Origin: Fusarium oxysporum f. sp. lycopersici 4287
Lineage: Eukaryota; Ascomycota; Sordariomycetes; Hypocreales; Nectriaceae
DNA length: 64,000 bases
Assembly: GCF_000149955.1 (NCBI RefSeq)
Contig: NC_030987.1
Coordinates: 4,211,190-4,275,189, forward strand
Reading direction: 5' to 3'
Shown: one piece after another, positions 53,587 through 64,000 of the stretch
How the letters are laid out: each line of letters starts with the position of its first letter
How positions within the stretch are numbered: the first letter of the stretch is position 1
The notes under the pieces: generated by a model
Databases searched by the model: none
The model's input: the letters and a program-made list of their open reading frames with translations, nothing else
Told to the model about the DNA's origin: nothing
Program-made: the position numbers and the translations under genes

Positions 53587-55707
53587 CTACTGTAGAATAT
53601 CACGAAGCAACGGATCCGCAGTAGGAATATGGCCCAGATACTCTACGAGTAGCTCCAACTCATCTCTACCCACCAATTTCAAGAATACCCTTCCTATACC
53701 TATCCCAGGCGGATACACTCCTAGGATCCTCAAGGAACGTCGATTCAAAGAACTCTTCAGCAAACACATGAGCACTAATAATAGCCAATTAGTCATTTTT
53801 TATAGTTAGGTTGAGGTCAACTCGCCTGAGATATGAGTAGTAGCCTGCATCGTAGCCAGAGACTAGATGACCTAGATCAGCATGTGGATATCCTTGGTCC
53901 TCTGGTTGAGGTGCGCGAACAAGCCACAGCTTCTCAAGGAAGTCGTTGAATATTTTGGTGGAGTCCATGTTGCGTAGCTCAGTGTGGCTTCTGGGATGAT
54001 GAACTTTCATATCAAAGTGGGCGTAAACCCTAGAAAAGCAATGTTAGCTCAGAAGCCTTTTGAGCGAGAAATACTCACAATTGACGAAGATACCACAACG
54101 AGCGCGTCACTTGGCGGCCCTTTATCAACCTATCAATGGTATCATCGGGTATACGCTCCGGGGGGAGATCCTCTCCTGGGTGCTCTCGAAGCCATTTCTC
54201 CTTCAAGTGCAGATCTTTGCTTGTATAATGAAGACCCAAGCGTTTGAGCTCGGGCTTCATCCAGCACCACTTCTCGAGCATTACACTGAATGCTTCTGCA
54301 AAGTCTGGTGGTGACCTATGGCCGTGAAAGGCCACGTAGTTCGTCCTGGCCAGCAAGTCATGGATGCCATGTCCTAACTCTGATCTAGTGAGCTCCTGTG
54401 TATTTAGTTGGTTTGTACGGGGTTTCTTACCGTGGAATAGAGAGATAATCTGACTGTGCTTTAGGAATGTGCAAGCTGAAGGTGCAGGTGGCGGAAAGGA
54501 GCACATGAGAAGGGTTGCGGGATATACTCGACTGCCATCGTTTTTCAGGTAGCCCCGATGGAATATTGATTTAGAAGTCGGTACTTATCTGACTCATCTG
54601 AATGCTTACACATTGGAGGTTGACGTTCTGGTTACCCTTATACTTGTTATCTCTTGAAAGAAGATCCATATAGAGGTAGCCAATGAATCGACCTTTCGAT
54701 GCTTCGCGGGCGTAATACCAATAGTCCCAAGGAAATATCGCGTTGACATCATATTCAGTGATTTTGGCACTCTCCCTGGACTCCTTTCTCTTCAGATCCA
54801 TTAGGAGGTTCATATCGTGCTGCCCACGAGCTAGTAGTCTATCGTGTAAATCGGCCAACAAACTTTCAACCTGAGCCGGGGTCTTCATCAGCCTCTTCTC
54901 TTGTCGATAAGCCGCATGACTCTCGTAGCCCACAAGACGAGCGTTCAAATCTCTCTCCACAACAATCTTCTCGAAGAGTTTGGCGTTTTGACTGAGATTA
55001 TTGACATTGCCAACGTAAATTCTCTTCCGTGTGGCACTTTCGGAGGCATTTCGGTATACAACCAAAGAATCAGCTGCTGAAAAGCGAACAAATCGCCTGT
55101 CATGCTTTTCTGGGTCTTTTACAAAGCGATCTAGATCATGCTTCTTTACACCGGCTAGTTCGTCAAGAGAGAACCAAAGACCTCCAGCATCTTGTCTGAT
55201 TCTCTGGTTATACTTTCGCCGCATCCCGTCGATATAATTTCTTCTCTCTAGGTATTCATGAATTTGAACAGGCCGCAAAGTACCATATCCAAACTGCTTG
55301 AACTCTAGAAACAACTTATCGAGGTACTTTCGAGCTTCGAAATGAAGAGAAATCTCCTGACAGGCTTCTTTGACAGCTTTGAGTAACGGCCAGAAATCTG
55401 GTCTTGCATTAAAGGCGGCTTGATCTTCGTTGACAAGAGAACATGCTTCTTCCGACCCCTGACAAGATGCTGGGTCGGGAGGTGAATAACGGAGCATGGC
55501 AATGATTGCAATATCACCCTGAGTTTCGTTGTCAATATCAACTAGGGGCTGAATTAAGTTGTCGAAGTTGGCTTTTTGTACATCCACACTTTCAATAATG
55601 TTTTCTCGTACGGTCTGATATTGACCGACGATTCGTTTCATGATTGGGAGAATCTGATCAGCAGGTATGAGCCTAGGCAGAGGTGGAGGTAACGAGCTGT
55701 AGTCCAT
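53587..55707 (-). pseudogene. M3-family metallopeptidase (thimet oligopeptidase type), probably disabled
   Basis: Readable segments in transcript order: 55707-~54613, ~54554-54431, 54379-54080 (to 54079), 54029-53826 and 53773-53587. Zinc site HELGH is regenerated by splicing (CAC G|AG), and the downstream DFAEAFSVMLEKW supplies the third ligand Glu, so the catalytic centre is intact. There are two defects. First, the intron after NVNLQ has a GTAAGC donor but no AG before the conserved GYLKNDGSRVYP. Second, near 53668 the frame stops at IGG-TAG, while the family C-terminus (RDELELLVEYLGHIPTADPLL) continues one base out of phase. The intron before the last exon is GC-AG. Members cleave short peptides in cytosol or mitochondria. 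The defects could also be sequencing errors. Confidence 0.65.
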
Positions 55708-56045
55708 TTTGTCGGTGCTGGCAGTGATGAAATGTGAGTATGAGCTTGCCTAGGAAGACTACGTATAATTATCATGAATCAAAAGGTGACAGACACGCCT
55801 TGGCGTGAGGGGCTAATCTTGTGACAGCAAACCAACCAATGAACGTTTTTAAAAACATTCGCGTCTTATGATATGATTATTTATATAGGCAAGCTTTTAT
55901 CCGTTTTCCAGTTTGAAATAGTATGAGTTAGAACTGTAATACCATATCTAGATGTCACAGCAATAAGAGCATTATTGCTCGGCGATTTCAGCCATATATG
56001 TTATTTACTAAGCATAGAAACTAGGATTCATATGTTCGATGTCGA
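55708..56045. other. Intergenic
   Basis: 338 bp between the M3 peptidase start and the TRP-like gene stop. Nothing recognisable. Confidence 0.5.
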
Positions 56046-58410
56046 TCAAGGAGGCCTCGGTGGTCTCTTGACCTGAAATCCTTTCTCATGTGCTTTTGGC
56101 CTGGGCTTCGTAAACGCGTTTGTAAGCCCAGCCATCAGTTTATTCTTCAATTGACTCCTATCCGTTTCATCATGCCTCATTCCTGACGAAAGCCCTGGAT
56201 TTGTGTCCACGTCTGGAATTGACGTTGACGAGACGAACACCCTTTCCTCATCAATTCCATAGAACTTGTCAGACTCGCGAAATGAGTAGTCGATGCCTGG
56301 CTGAAATGCTACCTCTGATAGGGCCAGATCTATGCTAAAGTGCCCTGTGCTAGGACTGCTGTTGTCAGTTGCTGGTGATCTTGGATTTGTTAAAACAGCG
56401 GCTGGTCGAGGTGCGTAATAAGCAGGGCTTGTTGCCCCAGACCTCGGTGGTCTGTAAAATGTCGATGGATCTGGTTGGAAATCTCTTGTCGAGGGTTCTC
56501 TGCTTGGGGCCTGACGATACTCAAGGAGATCTGCGGTTGAATGTGTGTCTAAAGAGTCCATATGGATAGACTGCAGAAAGAAATTAGCAAGCAGACAAAA
56601 TGAGTCTTGCATAAGGCTCACAGGAACTAGATTGGAATCTCCACCAGTAGTGTGGCTTGAGGAATCCCGGTCCATAGCCTCGCCTGTAAATACAGTCTCG
56701 TATAACTTCCATGCATGCTTGATGAAGAATCCAGCAAGTATGACAAGTCCATGCAAAATCAATACCACATATCCGATCCATTGTCTCGTGGCTTCGGTAA
56801 TGGGCATAGCAAATATGCTAGTGAGGAATACAAGAATTAATCGCATGGCTGATACGTATATTGTTGTTGATGTTTTTACCAGCATGCTTCGTTTTGAATT
56901 TAAGTGCGAAATAATGATGAAGGCTTCGCAAGCAATCAACACGAAGAGCTGGGCAAGAGGAAAGTCTTGAAGGCCGCCAACACCAATGGCTTGCAAAAGC
57001 GGCATTGTATGTGGAATATGACGAGAAAGTACTCGCCATAGTGTATGGAAATTCACATTGGGGTTATTTGTTTCCAATCGGCTGGCTCGTGGTGGTTTCC
57101 GTTGGTCACCTGCTTGGTCATCCAGCACTTGGACGAGAAAGTGACCGGCTGCGAGAATTATGAGTAGCATTACGACAGCTAAGCCAATGCGATAGTTTGG
57201 TAGGTAGCCAACAAGGATAAGATCGTATGAGATGTAGGAGAGTAAAGGCACACTGAAGAAGCAAAGTGCAACGCCAATAGTTGTCCAGGCAGCCTTCTGC
57301 AGAATCGAAAGAAAAGGGAGGGAATGCACCGAACTCGAACGGGAGAAGATCCAGAATGAGATTAATAAGAGAAAGAATATCGGTGAAGTCAAAATGATCA
57401 GGTTGATCAGGGAGTTCGCCAAGGTATTGAGCATATTGGGGTATCGAAGCATCTGCGTCATGAAACCAAGTCCATAAGAAGCATTGCTAGCGTACATACC
57501 ACCTGTCGGCCCCTCATACATGTATCCGTTGCTGAATGGACCTGACCAGTATAGTAAAGAAGCCCAGGAGAGTTTGCTCACTGCAGGGACAAAGAAGCCG
57601 GGATATTCAATGCTCATCGATGCCGCTATGAAAGCGAATTGCAGGTAGCGAAGGTAGCTCGTCACGTCCAGAACGGCTGGCCACAGTGAGCTAGCATTAA
57701 GGCCATGGGCATAGCCGAGACTGTTGTGGTTCACTCGCCATGATGAGAGAGTGATGACGATCAGAATGGTAAGTGGCACGAATGTCAAAGCTGCTGAGAT
57801 CCCATCACCCAGGTCTGGTGTGATTTTCGCTTTCCCGCAATCCAATTCTTGGCCATCTTCTTTTCTGAAGCTGAATTTTGATTCGAGAGTTTGAAACTGA
57901 TGAGTGCTTTGAAAACTGTAAAGCAAATGATAGGAGCTCAGACGCGTCTGTCCAATCCTATTTGTTCAATTAGCACTCTGACAAGCTCTTGAGAGACACA
58001 TATTATACTTACGGCGTCAAAGTATCTGTAATAGGTAAAGGACAATTATTCGAGAAATTCTCCAACTTCCCAACTGAGCGGCCAAGAACTTGAAAGTCAA
58101 TCGAGTTTCTCAGTGAAGAAACATCAATATTTTCACAACTCATCAGCGATGCATTATGGACTGCGAGGATGTTCACTTCTAAGGTCGCTGAGTTTCTCTC
58201 TGAATCCATATTCCATGATCCTCGAAAGCTGTCGATCCAAAATGGAGTGATCTCAATTGGACCTATGCCTTGATATCCGCGACTGCATGGATACTTTCGA
58301 ATCCAAGGCTTACTTTGCCAGATTTGCTCAGCTGAGGCCGGTAGTGTCTGGCTTAGTACAGCAAGTAAAATACATCGTTCTAAGATGTTTCGAGAACCTT
58401 TCGAAGGCAT
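56046..58410 (-). CDS. TRP/FLC-like membrane protein (ML-like and TRP domains)
   Basis: Exons in transcript order are 58410-58013, 57957-56622 and 56570-56046, 752 residues. A signal peptide (CILLAVLSQTLPASA) opens an ML-like lumenal domain with paired cysteines. A polytopic TRP-like region of about nine helices follows (from ISAALTFVPLTILIVITL to VVLILHGLVILAGFF). The cytosolic tail is long, Pro/Ser/Thr-rich and basic. This is the architecture of fungal flavin-carrier (Flc) and Pkd2-type proteins, implicated in ER/vacuolar FAD or calcium handling and wall maintenance. The last intron (56571-56621, 51 bp, GTGAGC...TTTCTGCAG) is divisible by three, so retention would add 17 residues without changing frame. 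I prefer splicing because all signals are strong. Confidence 0.82.
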
Positions 58411-58631
58411 AGGAACAGGTCATCGCTTTTCTTACAAAACGATATCTCAGTTTGAAAATCAACAAGCTGAAGAAAAAGTTGGTTTACTTTATTTGGTAAG
58501 CAGGCGTCGCGTCAAAGTTTTGGGGCCCCATAAAAGGGGCTACTCTCAGCCAATCGTGGGGCGCGATTCAAGAAAAACTTGTTCTATTTTTAAGATCTTC
58601 AATGGCAATGAGCCGGATATAGTTAAATCTA

Positions 58632-58985
58632 CTAGCTACTAGCAAGCTGAAGCTGCAGATGGGAAACGAAACTCAGAGGTGAAGAGGAATTTGATTTAAA
58701 AAGGGCTGCAATTGTAGCAAGAAGAGAGAGCATTTCAATGGCCTGTTTACAAGCCCAACTGATAACAGGTACGATGCTAGGTTGTGTGTCCTTGGAACCG
58801 CCGCCAATAGAGCCGTTGGGACCTTGATTAGAACCAAAGCTGGAACCAGAGCTTGAACCACCGTTAGAGCTGGTCTGAGAGCTGCCACTGGAACCACACT
58901 TGGAACCACTGTTGGAGCCGCCGTTGGGACTGGGCTTAGAGCCACCGTGAGCAGTCAAGTTCCAGTTGCCGTTGTGGCCGCCATA
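58632..58985 (-). other. Gly/Ser-rich orphan exon with hydrophobic tail
   Basis: Open frame of 117 codons after a CAG acceptor at 58986, beginning YGGHNGNWNLTAHGGSKP. Tandem-like Gly-Ser-Asn repeats follow, then a hydrophobic C-terminus that could direct GPI anchoring. It contains no start ATG until near its end, and an in-frame TGA lies at 58998-59000. It may be the last exon of the upstream chitinase through a splice I cannot define, the end of a short secreted protein with an unrecognised first exon, or a relic. The composition and tail suggest coding origin. Confidence 0.4.
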
Positions 58986-59267
58986 CTGAGATAAAGTTCA
59001 TGGACTCGTGGCCTTTCGGTTTTCATTTAGAAGTACGAAGGAGGTATAACTTCATGATAGTACAGAACCAAGGGCCTCATTGTTTACCTTCCCAAGTTCT
59101 AAGAAAAGAATGAGTTGCTAAAATACAAGATATCGCCAAACGGCGAGGTGAAGAATATTAATCACATATGAAAACAATCAAGCAGCCCAACACCCTAGAT
59201 TCCAGCTCCCAAATCATCTCATTGATTACACGACCGGCCCAAAAGGATCTTCAAAGACATAGGGCCT

Positions 59268-62200
59268 TCAGTATGGGTAGTAAGGGAGCTGCTCAAAGAC
59301 CTTCTGCTTCTGACTCGAGGACAATGAATCGAAGGATTTCCATCCCCCTCTCGCTCTTTCAGGCGAACAAACTGGAATCTGGATGAAACCGGGAAATCTG
59401 ATATTGACCTCATCTGAGTTATCGCCAAGAAGAAAGTCATAGTTGCTCGTTTTTGTCAGGTCAAGAAACCTACCACCGTTTTTCTCCTTGTTGGCTTTCC
59501 AGCCCTCGACGACCCTGTGATGTAAGTTAGCATAATACCATCTATCCGGACTCAGTTTTACTTACCCAGCAACGAGATCCTGAGCTGTGATCCCTCCCCA
59601 GTCATAAGCATCCTGATTCTTAGGATCCAGGTTCTCTATTCCCTGCGGCGCGGTAAAGTAGTTGGGTTTGCAGTCTGTAGGATTACCGCCTGTGCCATCG
59701 GGTACTTGAGGATCACAGTTCCGCTCACGACCATTCGGTGCAAGGAGATAATACCTCCGGCCTTGGTAGCAGTACCCCATCTCCTCACCAGTGCTCGGGG
59801 CGATGTACTCGTAGTCGAGAGGCCCAACAGCATTGCAATCGTAACCGGAATCCATGACGAAGGCGGGAGCATATCCGGCGCCAACTTTCCAAGCCTCGGG
59901 GATGAGGACTGCGAAAAAGACTTTGCGCAGTTGTTTTCGAAGATCTGACATGTCAAAGGTTACTTCGTCATTGTTGAATTTGCCATCGGCAATCAAGTCT
60001 CCGATGTAATCGACGGATTCATTGTCTCCGCGGAATGCTTTTTCAGTAAAAGCTTCGATGGACTCGGTCCAGAGATCTGAGATTTCGCTGAGCTTGCCAG
60101 CGACTTTGCTCTTAGGCGTTTCCCTCTTGCTATCCATGATTTTTAGAGCAGGTGGCACGACTGAAAGGGTGAATTAGACGAACCTGTTCTGGATATCCTT
60201 CGCTAGAGTGGCTCCCCAAGAAGCCGTGTTCGCAATAAGGTCCTTGATGTCAGCCGTGGGACTGTCTTTCGTCTTCATAACTTGATAGGAAAGTCAGTTC
60301 AAGCCATCAACAATAAAGGTTCCTTTTCAGTAACTTACTCTTGTTGAAGAACGGAGCGGCAAACATCCCCACGGCGATTCCGAGAAAATCTGCAATCAAA
60401 TTGAACTCGCTTGATTCATCCACATCTGGAGCAAATGTTTCTACCAGCTGATCTAGCTTTGACTGCATGTCATTTTCAGCCTTGTCGACAGTCTGCCAAA
60501 GGCTTTTGAACGTCTTAAGAAAGGAATTAGCCCACCGACAGTGTATGGCAGGGAGGCCGACTTACAGTATGTATGCTAGTGAAAGAGTTGAGGATAAAGT
60601 AGCCGGCAGGTCCTGAGTCCCGGGTATCCTCGCATTTGTCTTCCTGCTCGCACCCATTGACACCTACAGAAAACGATGCACAGTCAAACTTCTCATAACC
60701 ATCAGCAAGGTCTGACACATGCCTAGAGAACTTATTCGCGTTCTCCTTTCTGGTGACGTTGATATTCTGAGACGATCGCTTGTCCACCCAAGAAGACGCC
60801 ATGTCTCTCCAGGCGCACGGCGCGCGTACACCATTCCAGCGATCCTGGGGATTCATGTCAGACTCTATGACGGCTTTGTCCAGACAACTAAACCCGTCTT
60901 TCGTCTTCCACTTGCATTTGCCGTCCTTGTCGATGATCTCGATCAAGTTGCTATCTTCAAGCTTGCCAAACTTCTGAAGATCAACAGCCCAGTCGGTGAC
61001 GCCTCCAAAGTTAAGACCTTGATACTTGGAAATTCGCCTCTTCTTGGTCGAGTCAGACATGTAGGCAACCAACTCAGTGTCGTTGTACACTAGAATATCG
61101 GAGTCACTCTCGTCAATCCACCAGGTTGCCTGCTTGTTGGCTATGTTGTCAATCTCCGCATTCGAGATGTATCCGGACTCGCCAGTGCAAACGCCCTTGC
61201 GAGCTAATGACTCTGTCGAAGACCCGAGGAACGTGTACCTGGGACCTACACATCCCTTTTTCGCCATCTTGAAGGACCTTCCGTAGCTTGTAACTCCAAC
61301 AATAACCTTGGTCGACGGCACGCCAGCCTTGGTTATCATGGCGAGAGCACCCATGGTTTCTGTGAGGTTGACATGGGAACGCAAGTAGTTTCCTTTTGGA
61401 CAGCCGGGAGAAGCCCACTTATTGTCGTAGTCCCATTGACCGTGCAGATCGTAGGTCATGTAGATGATGTAGTCAACTACCTTGGCGATGTTGTTGATGG
61501 GGTAGGGTTTCAAATACCAAAAGGAAGCAGGAGCTGCGATGGAGAGTGATAAACCACCGAGCTGGCCCTTGAGAAGGGTCAACAGGCCAAGGTAATTCTT
61601 CCCATCCTCCTCGTCGGCTTTGGGGATGTCTGGGATGTCTGGAGCTCCAGGATACTCCCAGTCAATATCAACACCATCAAGATCATGCTTCTTGATGAAG
61701 GCAACAATATTCTTTGCAACCTGAAGTCGATTTTCCATCTTGACTGCGTTGCGAAGGATGTGATACTTGGTAGGATGAGTAGAGTCCACCCAACCCCCAA
61801 AGGCAAGAATGCGTTTGGGTCCTTTAAGCTTCTTGAACTTGTTGAACTGGTAGGAGACATGGCTGACATCAACTTCAAAACTATCGGTAAGTCGAGCAAA
61901 TGAGAAATGGACGTGGGTAAGTTCAGATCTCTTTTTAAGCTCCGAAACATCCATCCAGAGGCAGGGCCGGTCTTGGTTCCAGGCCTCGAAGTAGCCGACA
62001 CTCATGAAAGACGAGGGGGGAGACTTGTTGTTCACGATGTCGGTGCCGCAGTTGGAAATGCATCCGTTGGTCCCTGGTTTTGCAGTACCTGGAGCCCCAA
62101 GCGTGGTGTTCTTGCAGAAGTCTGCTGTGACACCGCACTGTCCCCAGATGTTGCAGCATGCATTCAGAGGACACGGGTTGAGATCCGCAAGATCTTTTCC

Positions 62201-63466
62201 ATTTTCAGGTTTCTTCGTGCCAGGCTTTTGAGGTCCACACTCTGCATTTGCAATGGAGTTAGGCATTGGGGGATCGCCTTTGCTCAAACAAATCACTGCC
62301 TTGTCGAACAAGAGTTTGCACCCAGACCAGCCCCAGGTATTCTTGTTGAAACTCTCAATGTCTTCGACCTTGAGAGAGTTTTCAGCAGCAATCTTGTTGC
62401 AAAAGTCCCCTGATTCGACAGTATATGTTGCACAGCTGCCGTCAGGCTTCGGTTTGGGCCGAAAGTCAGGCAAGTCTCCAGACGAACAACAGACGTGCTG
62501 GCCATCGATCAGAGTAGAGCACAAATTCTTCGTCTGGCTGTTGTACTTTGTGAAGTCGGCTGCTTTGATTCCACAACGCTCAGCTAGGTCGCCACAGCCA
62601 TCTCCCGACTTGTCCTGAATGGTTCTGCACTCTGCGCGCTTGGAGAGCTTCGGTGCCGTGGAGTTGGAGGGCCGAGAAACAGCGGTATCTTTCTTGATGG
62701 TCTCGATGAGGAAGCTGCCAAAGTTTGAGCTGTGTTGGAATCCGTCGATACACGTAGCATTGCTCCACCCGCTCACAGCTACTTGAGCGTTGATGAGCGA
62801 GGCAGGACCAGGTTTGGTGTCGATCATGATACCAGAGGTGTAGTCAGAATTGCGACCATCGCCACAAAGCTGAACTCCAAGCCTTCTTGGCATGCCAGAC
62901 TCTCGAAGACGCTTCACCAACGCCTCGATAACGACGTTGGCAACGCTACTTGGCACAACCTTGTCTCCAATGTAAAGGCCCACAGATGTATCACCATACT
63001 GAGAGAATATAGACTGTCTGTCTTTGGAGCCCTCAATCAATAGAAACGATTGCAGTTCCTCCAGTACGGTGATGGCTTGGGGCATTATGACTTTCTCATC
63101 GGTGTCATCCCAAACAAGCTCAAGCTTAGATTTGGTCTGATTGTTCCTAGCCAGCGATGAGGTGCTCACGTCGCTGGTAAGATTGGGGGTTTCTCCTTGG
63201 TAAGAAGTGCATGCTCTCAAGACATTGCCAGGACCCGATGGTCGAAGTGGGTAATGAATGGTAAATTCGAGAAGTCTAGGTTTGTGATTACAAGCCAAGG
63301 CTTCATCAAGATTTGTAAAGAGCGTCCAGTTTGACGAGTCAACGCCAGCTTCATCAATGAGCGGTGGGCAAGAGTTCAGCTGAGGGGCTGCGGTCCCAGA
63401 AGCGAGAGCTGGGTAGATGGTAAACACCGTTGATAGCACGGCGGCTATAAAGGTAAAGATACGCAT
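59268..63466 (-). CDS. GH18 chitinase with LysM and chitin-binding domains, killer-toxin-like subgroup
   Basis: Five exons in transcript order: 63466-60566, 60513-60339, 60280-60184, 60129-59566 and 59514-59268, 1327 residues. A signal peptide (1-22) leads to an N-terminal region of ~250 residues. Two cysteine-flanked LysM modules (~280-327, ~345-393) and a hevein-like chitin-binding module (~410-451) follow. The GH18 barrel has the LAFGGW strand and DGVDIDWEYPG with catalytic Glu604. The long C-terminal part contains a Hce2/zymocin-like CYQGRRYYLLAPNGR segment. This layout is that of subgroup C fungal chitinases, related to the chitinase subunit of the Kluyveromyces killer toxin; it cleaves chitin outside the cell. 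The final exon end is the least certain. Confidence 0.87.
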
Positions 63467-64000
63467 GACGAATGCCTAAAGAAGTCATTCGCCGCCTAAA
63501 GAATAAGAAATATTGAAGGAATGTGCTGCAAAAGAGTGACCAGAAACAAGTTTGAAAGAATGTAAAGGTCAGCTATAATTTCAAGTCCCTAAACTCAGAG
63601 CATTCTGTATTGAATTCTTATAAGTCCCAACCTCCATTTTCTTCAATCCAGCACACAGGGAGTTCCCAATTCCCTTCTAGCCGATCATTCCTCGGGTGGC
63701 TAATTGTGCAGTCTTGGCAGTAGTGTTGGTCCTTTTCAACAATAACGGTTAAAGTCAATGGTGGCATGACTGGAAAGAACGCAACTGTCTGTTGGTTCAA
63801 GGGTCTTCACAACTCGCTCAAATGACCAAATGGCAAGGATGCGAAGACTGAGGTTCGGGACAAAGCTCCTTGATCCGATGGCTGTGTGGTGGAATAAATC
63901 CTCCATTTCTTCAATCATTCAAAGAAAACATGGTGTTGTTGAACGAGTCGGCCGCCGTATCAGAGGTAGAAATGTGGCACAGGTTTTCCAAACAGTATGA
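63467..64000. other. Chitinase promoter and window edge
   Basis: Chitinase upstream region. A plus-strand ATG at 63930 opens a frame that runs off the window end (24 codons), and could be the start of a divergent gene, but there is too little to name. Minus-strand frames at 63618-63918 show no family resemblance. Confidence 0.4.

Noticed and set aside
63618..63918. Minus-strand frames upstream of the chitinase
   Set aside because: Short, starting at non-ATG codons or lacking domains; not supported as a gene.

Overview
The window is nuclear DNA of a filamentous ascomycete. Introns are short (about 43-85 bp, GT-AG with CTAAC-like branch points), GPI-anchored fungal surface proteins and Zn2Cys6 regulators are frequent, and a quinate-utilisation cluster is present. 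The gene at 7427 encodes a 439-residue protein that I recognise as nitroalkane oxidase. From memory it is nearly identical to the Fusarium oxysporum enzyme, and D402, R409 and S276 fall at the numbered catalytic positions. I therefore infer a Fusarium, in or near the F. oxysporum complex.

Layout: 0-4 kb holds RSA4 (ribosome assembly) and a FAR1/WRKY-like zinc-finger gene with polyQ and Gln-Ala tracts. 3.9-7.4 kb is gene-poor and carries a dispersed 129-bp repeat pair and a 12-bp tandem repeat. 7.4-11.1 kb has nitroalkane oxidase and a dead MFS transporter. 11.4-14.2 kb is meiotic MSH4, with two consecutive GC-AG introns.

14.3-33.8 kb is the quinate (QA) cluster: QA-X, QA-2 (catabolic dehydroquinase), QA-4 (dehydroshikimate dehydratase), QA-3 (quinate dehydrogenase), QA-Y (permease), QA-1F (activator) and QA-1S (repressor). 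Quinate enters through QA-Y. QA-3, QA-2 and QA-4 convert it to protocatechuate. QA-1F activates and QA-1S restrains the genes. I find one 13-14/16 match to the Neurospora QA activator site in each QA promoter region. The cluster is interrupted at 19.4-25.6 kb by four genes with no evident quinate role: a GGCT-like protein, an MFS pump, a serine hydrolase, and a gene with an in-frame stop.

34-64 kb contains, in order: a small putative mitochondrial protein; a 30-residue metallothionein with a 6-nt last coding exon; a DUF3176 membrane protein; a peroxisomal-type alpha/beta hydrolase convergent with a cytochrome P450; threonine synthase flanked by two GPI-anchored cysteine-rich proteins; two Zn2Cys6 regulators; a decaying M3 metallopeptidase; a TRP/FLC-type channel; and a large LysM-GH18 chitinase of the killer-toxin-like subgroup.

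I found no rRNA, tRNA, CRISPR array or intact transposon. Intron boundaries were assigned by reading splice signals and frame and have not been confirmed with transcripts.
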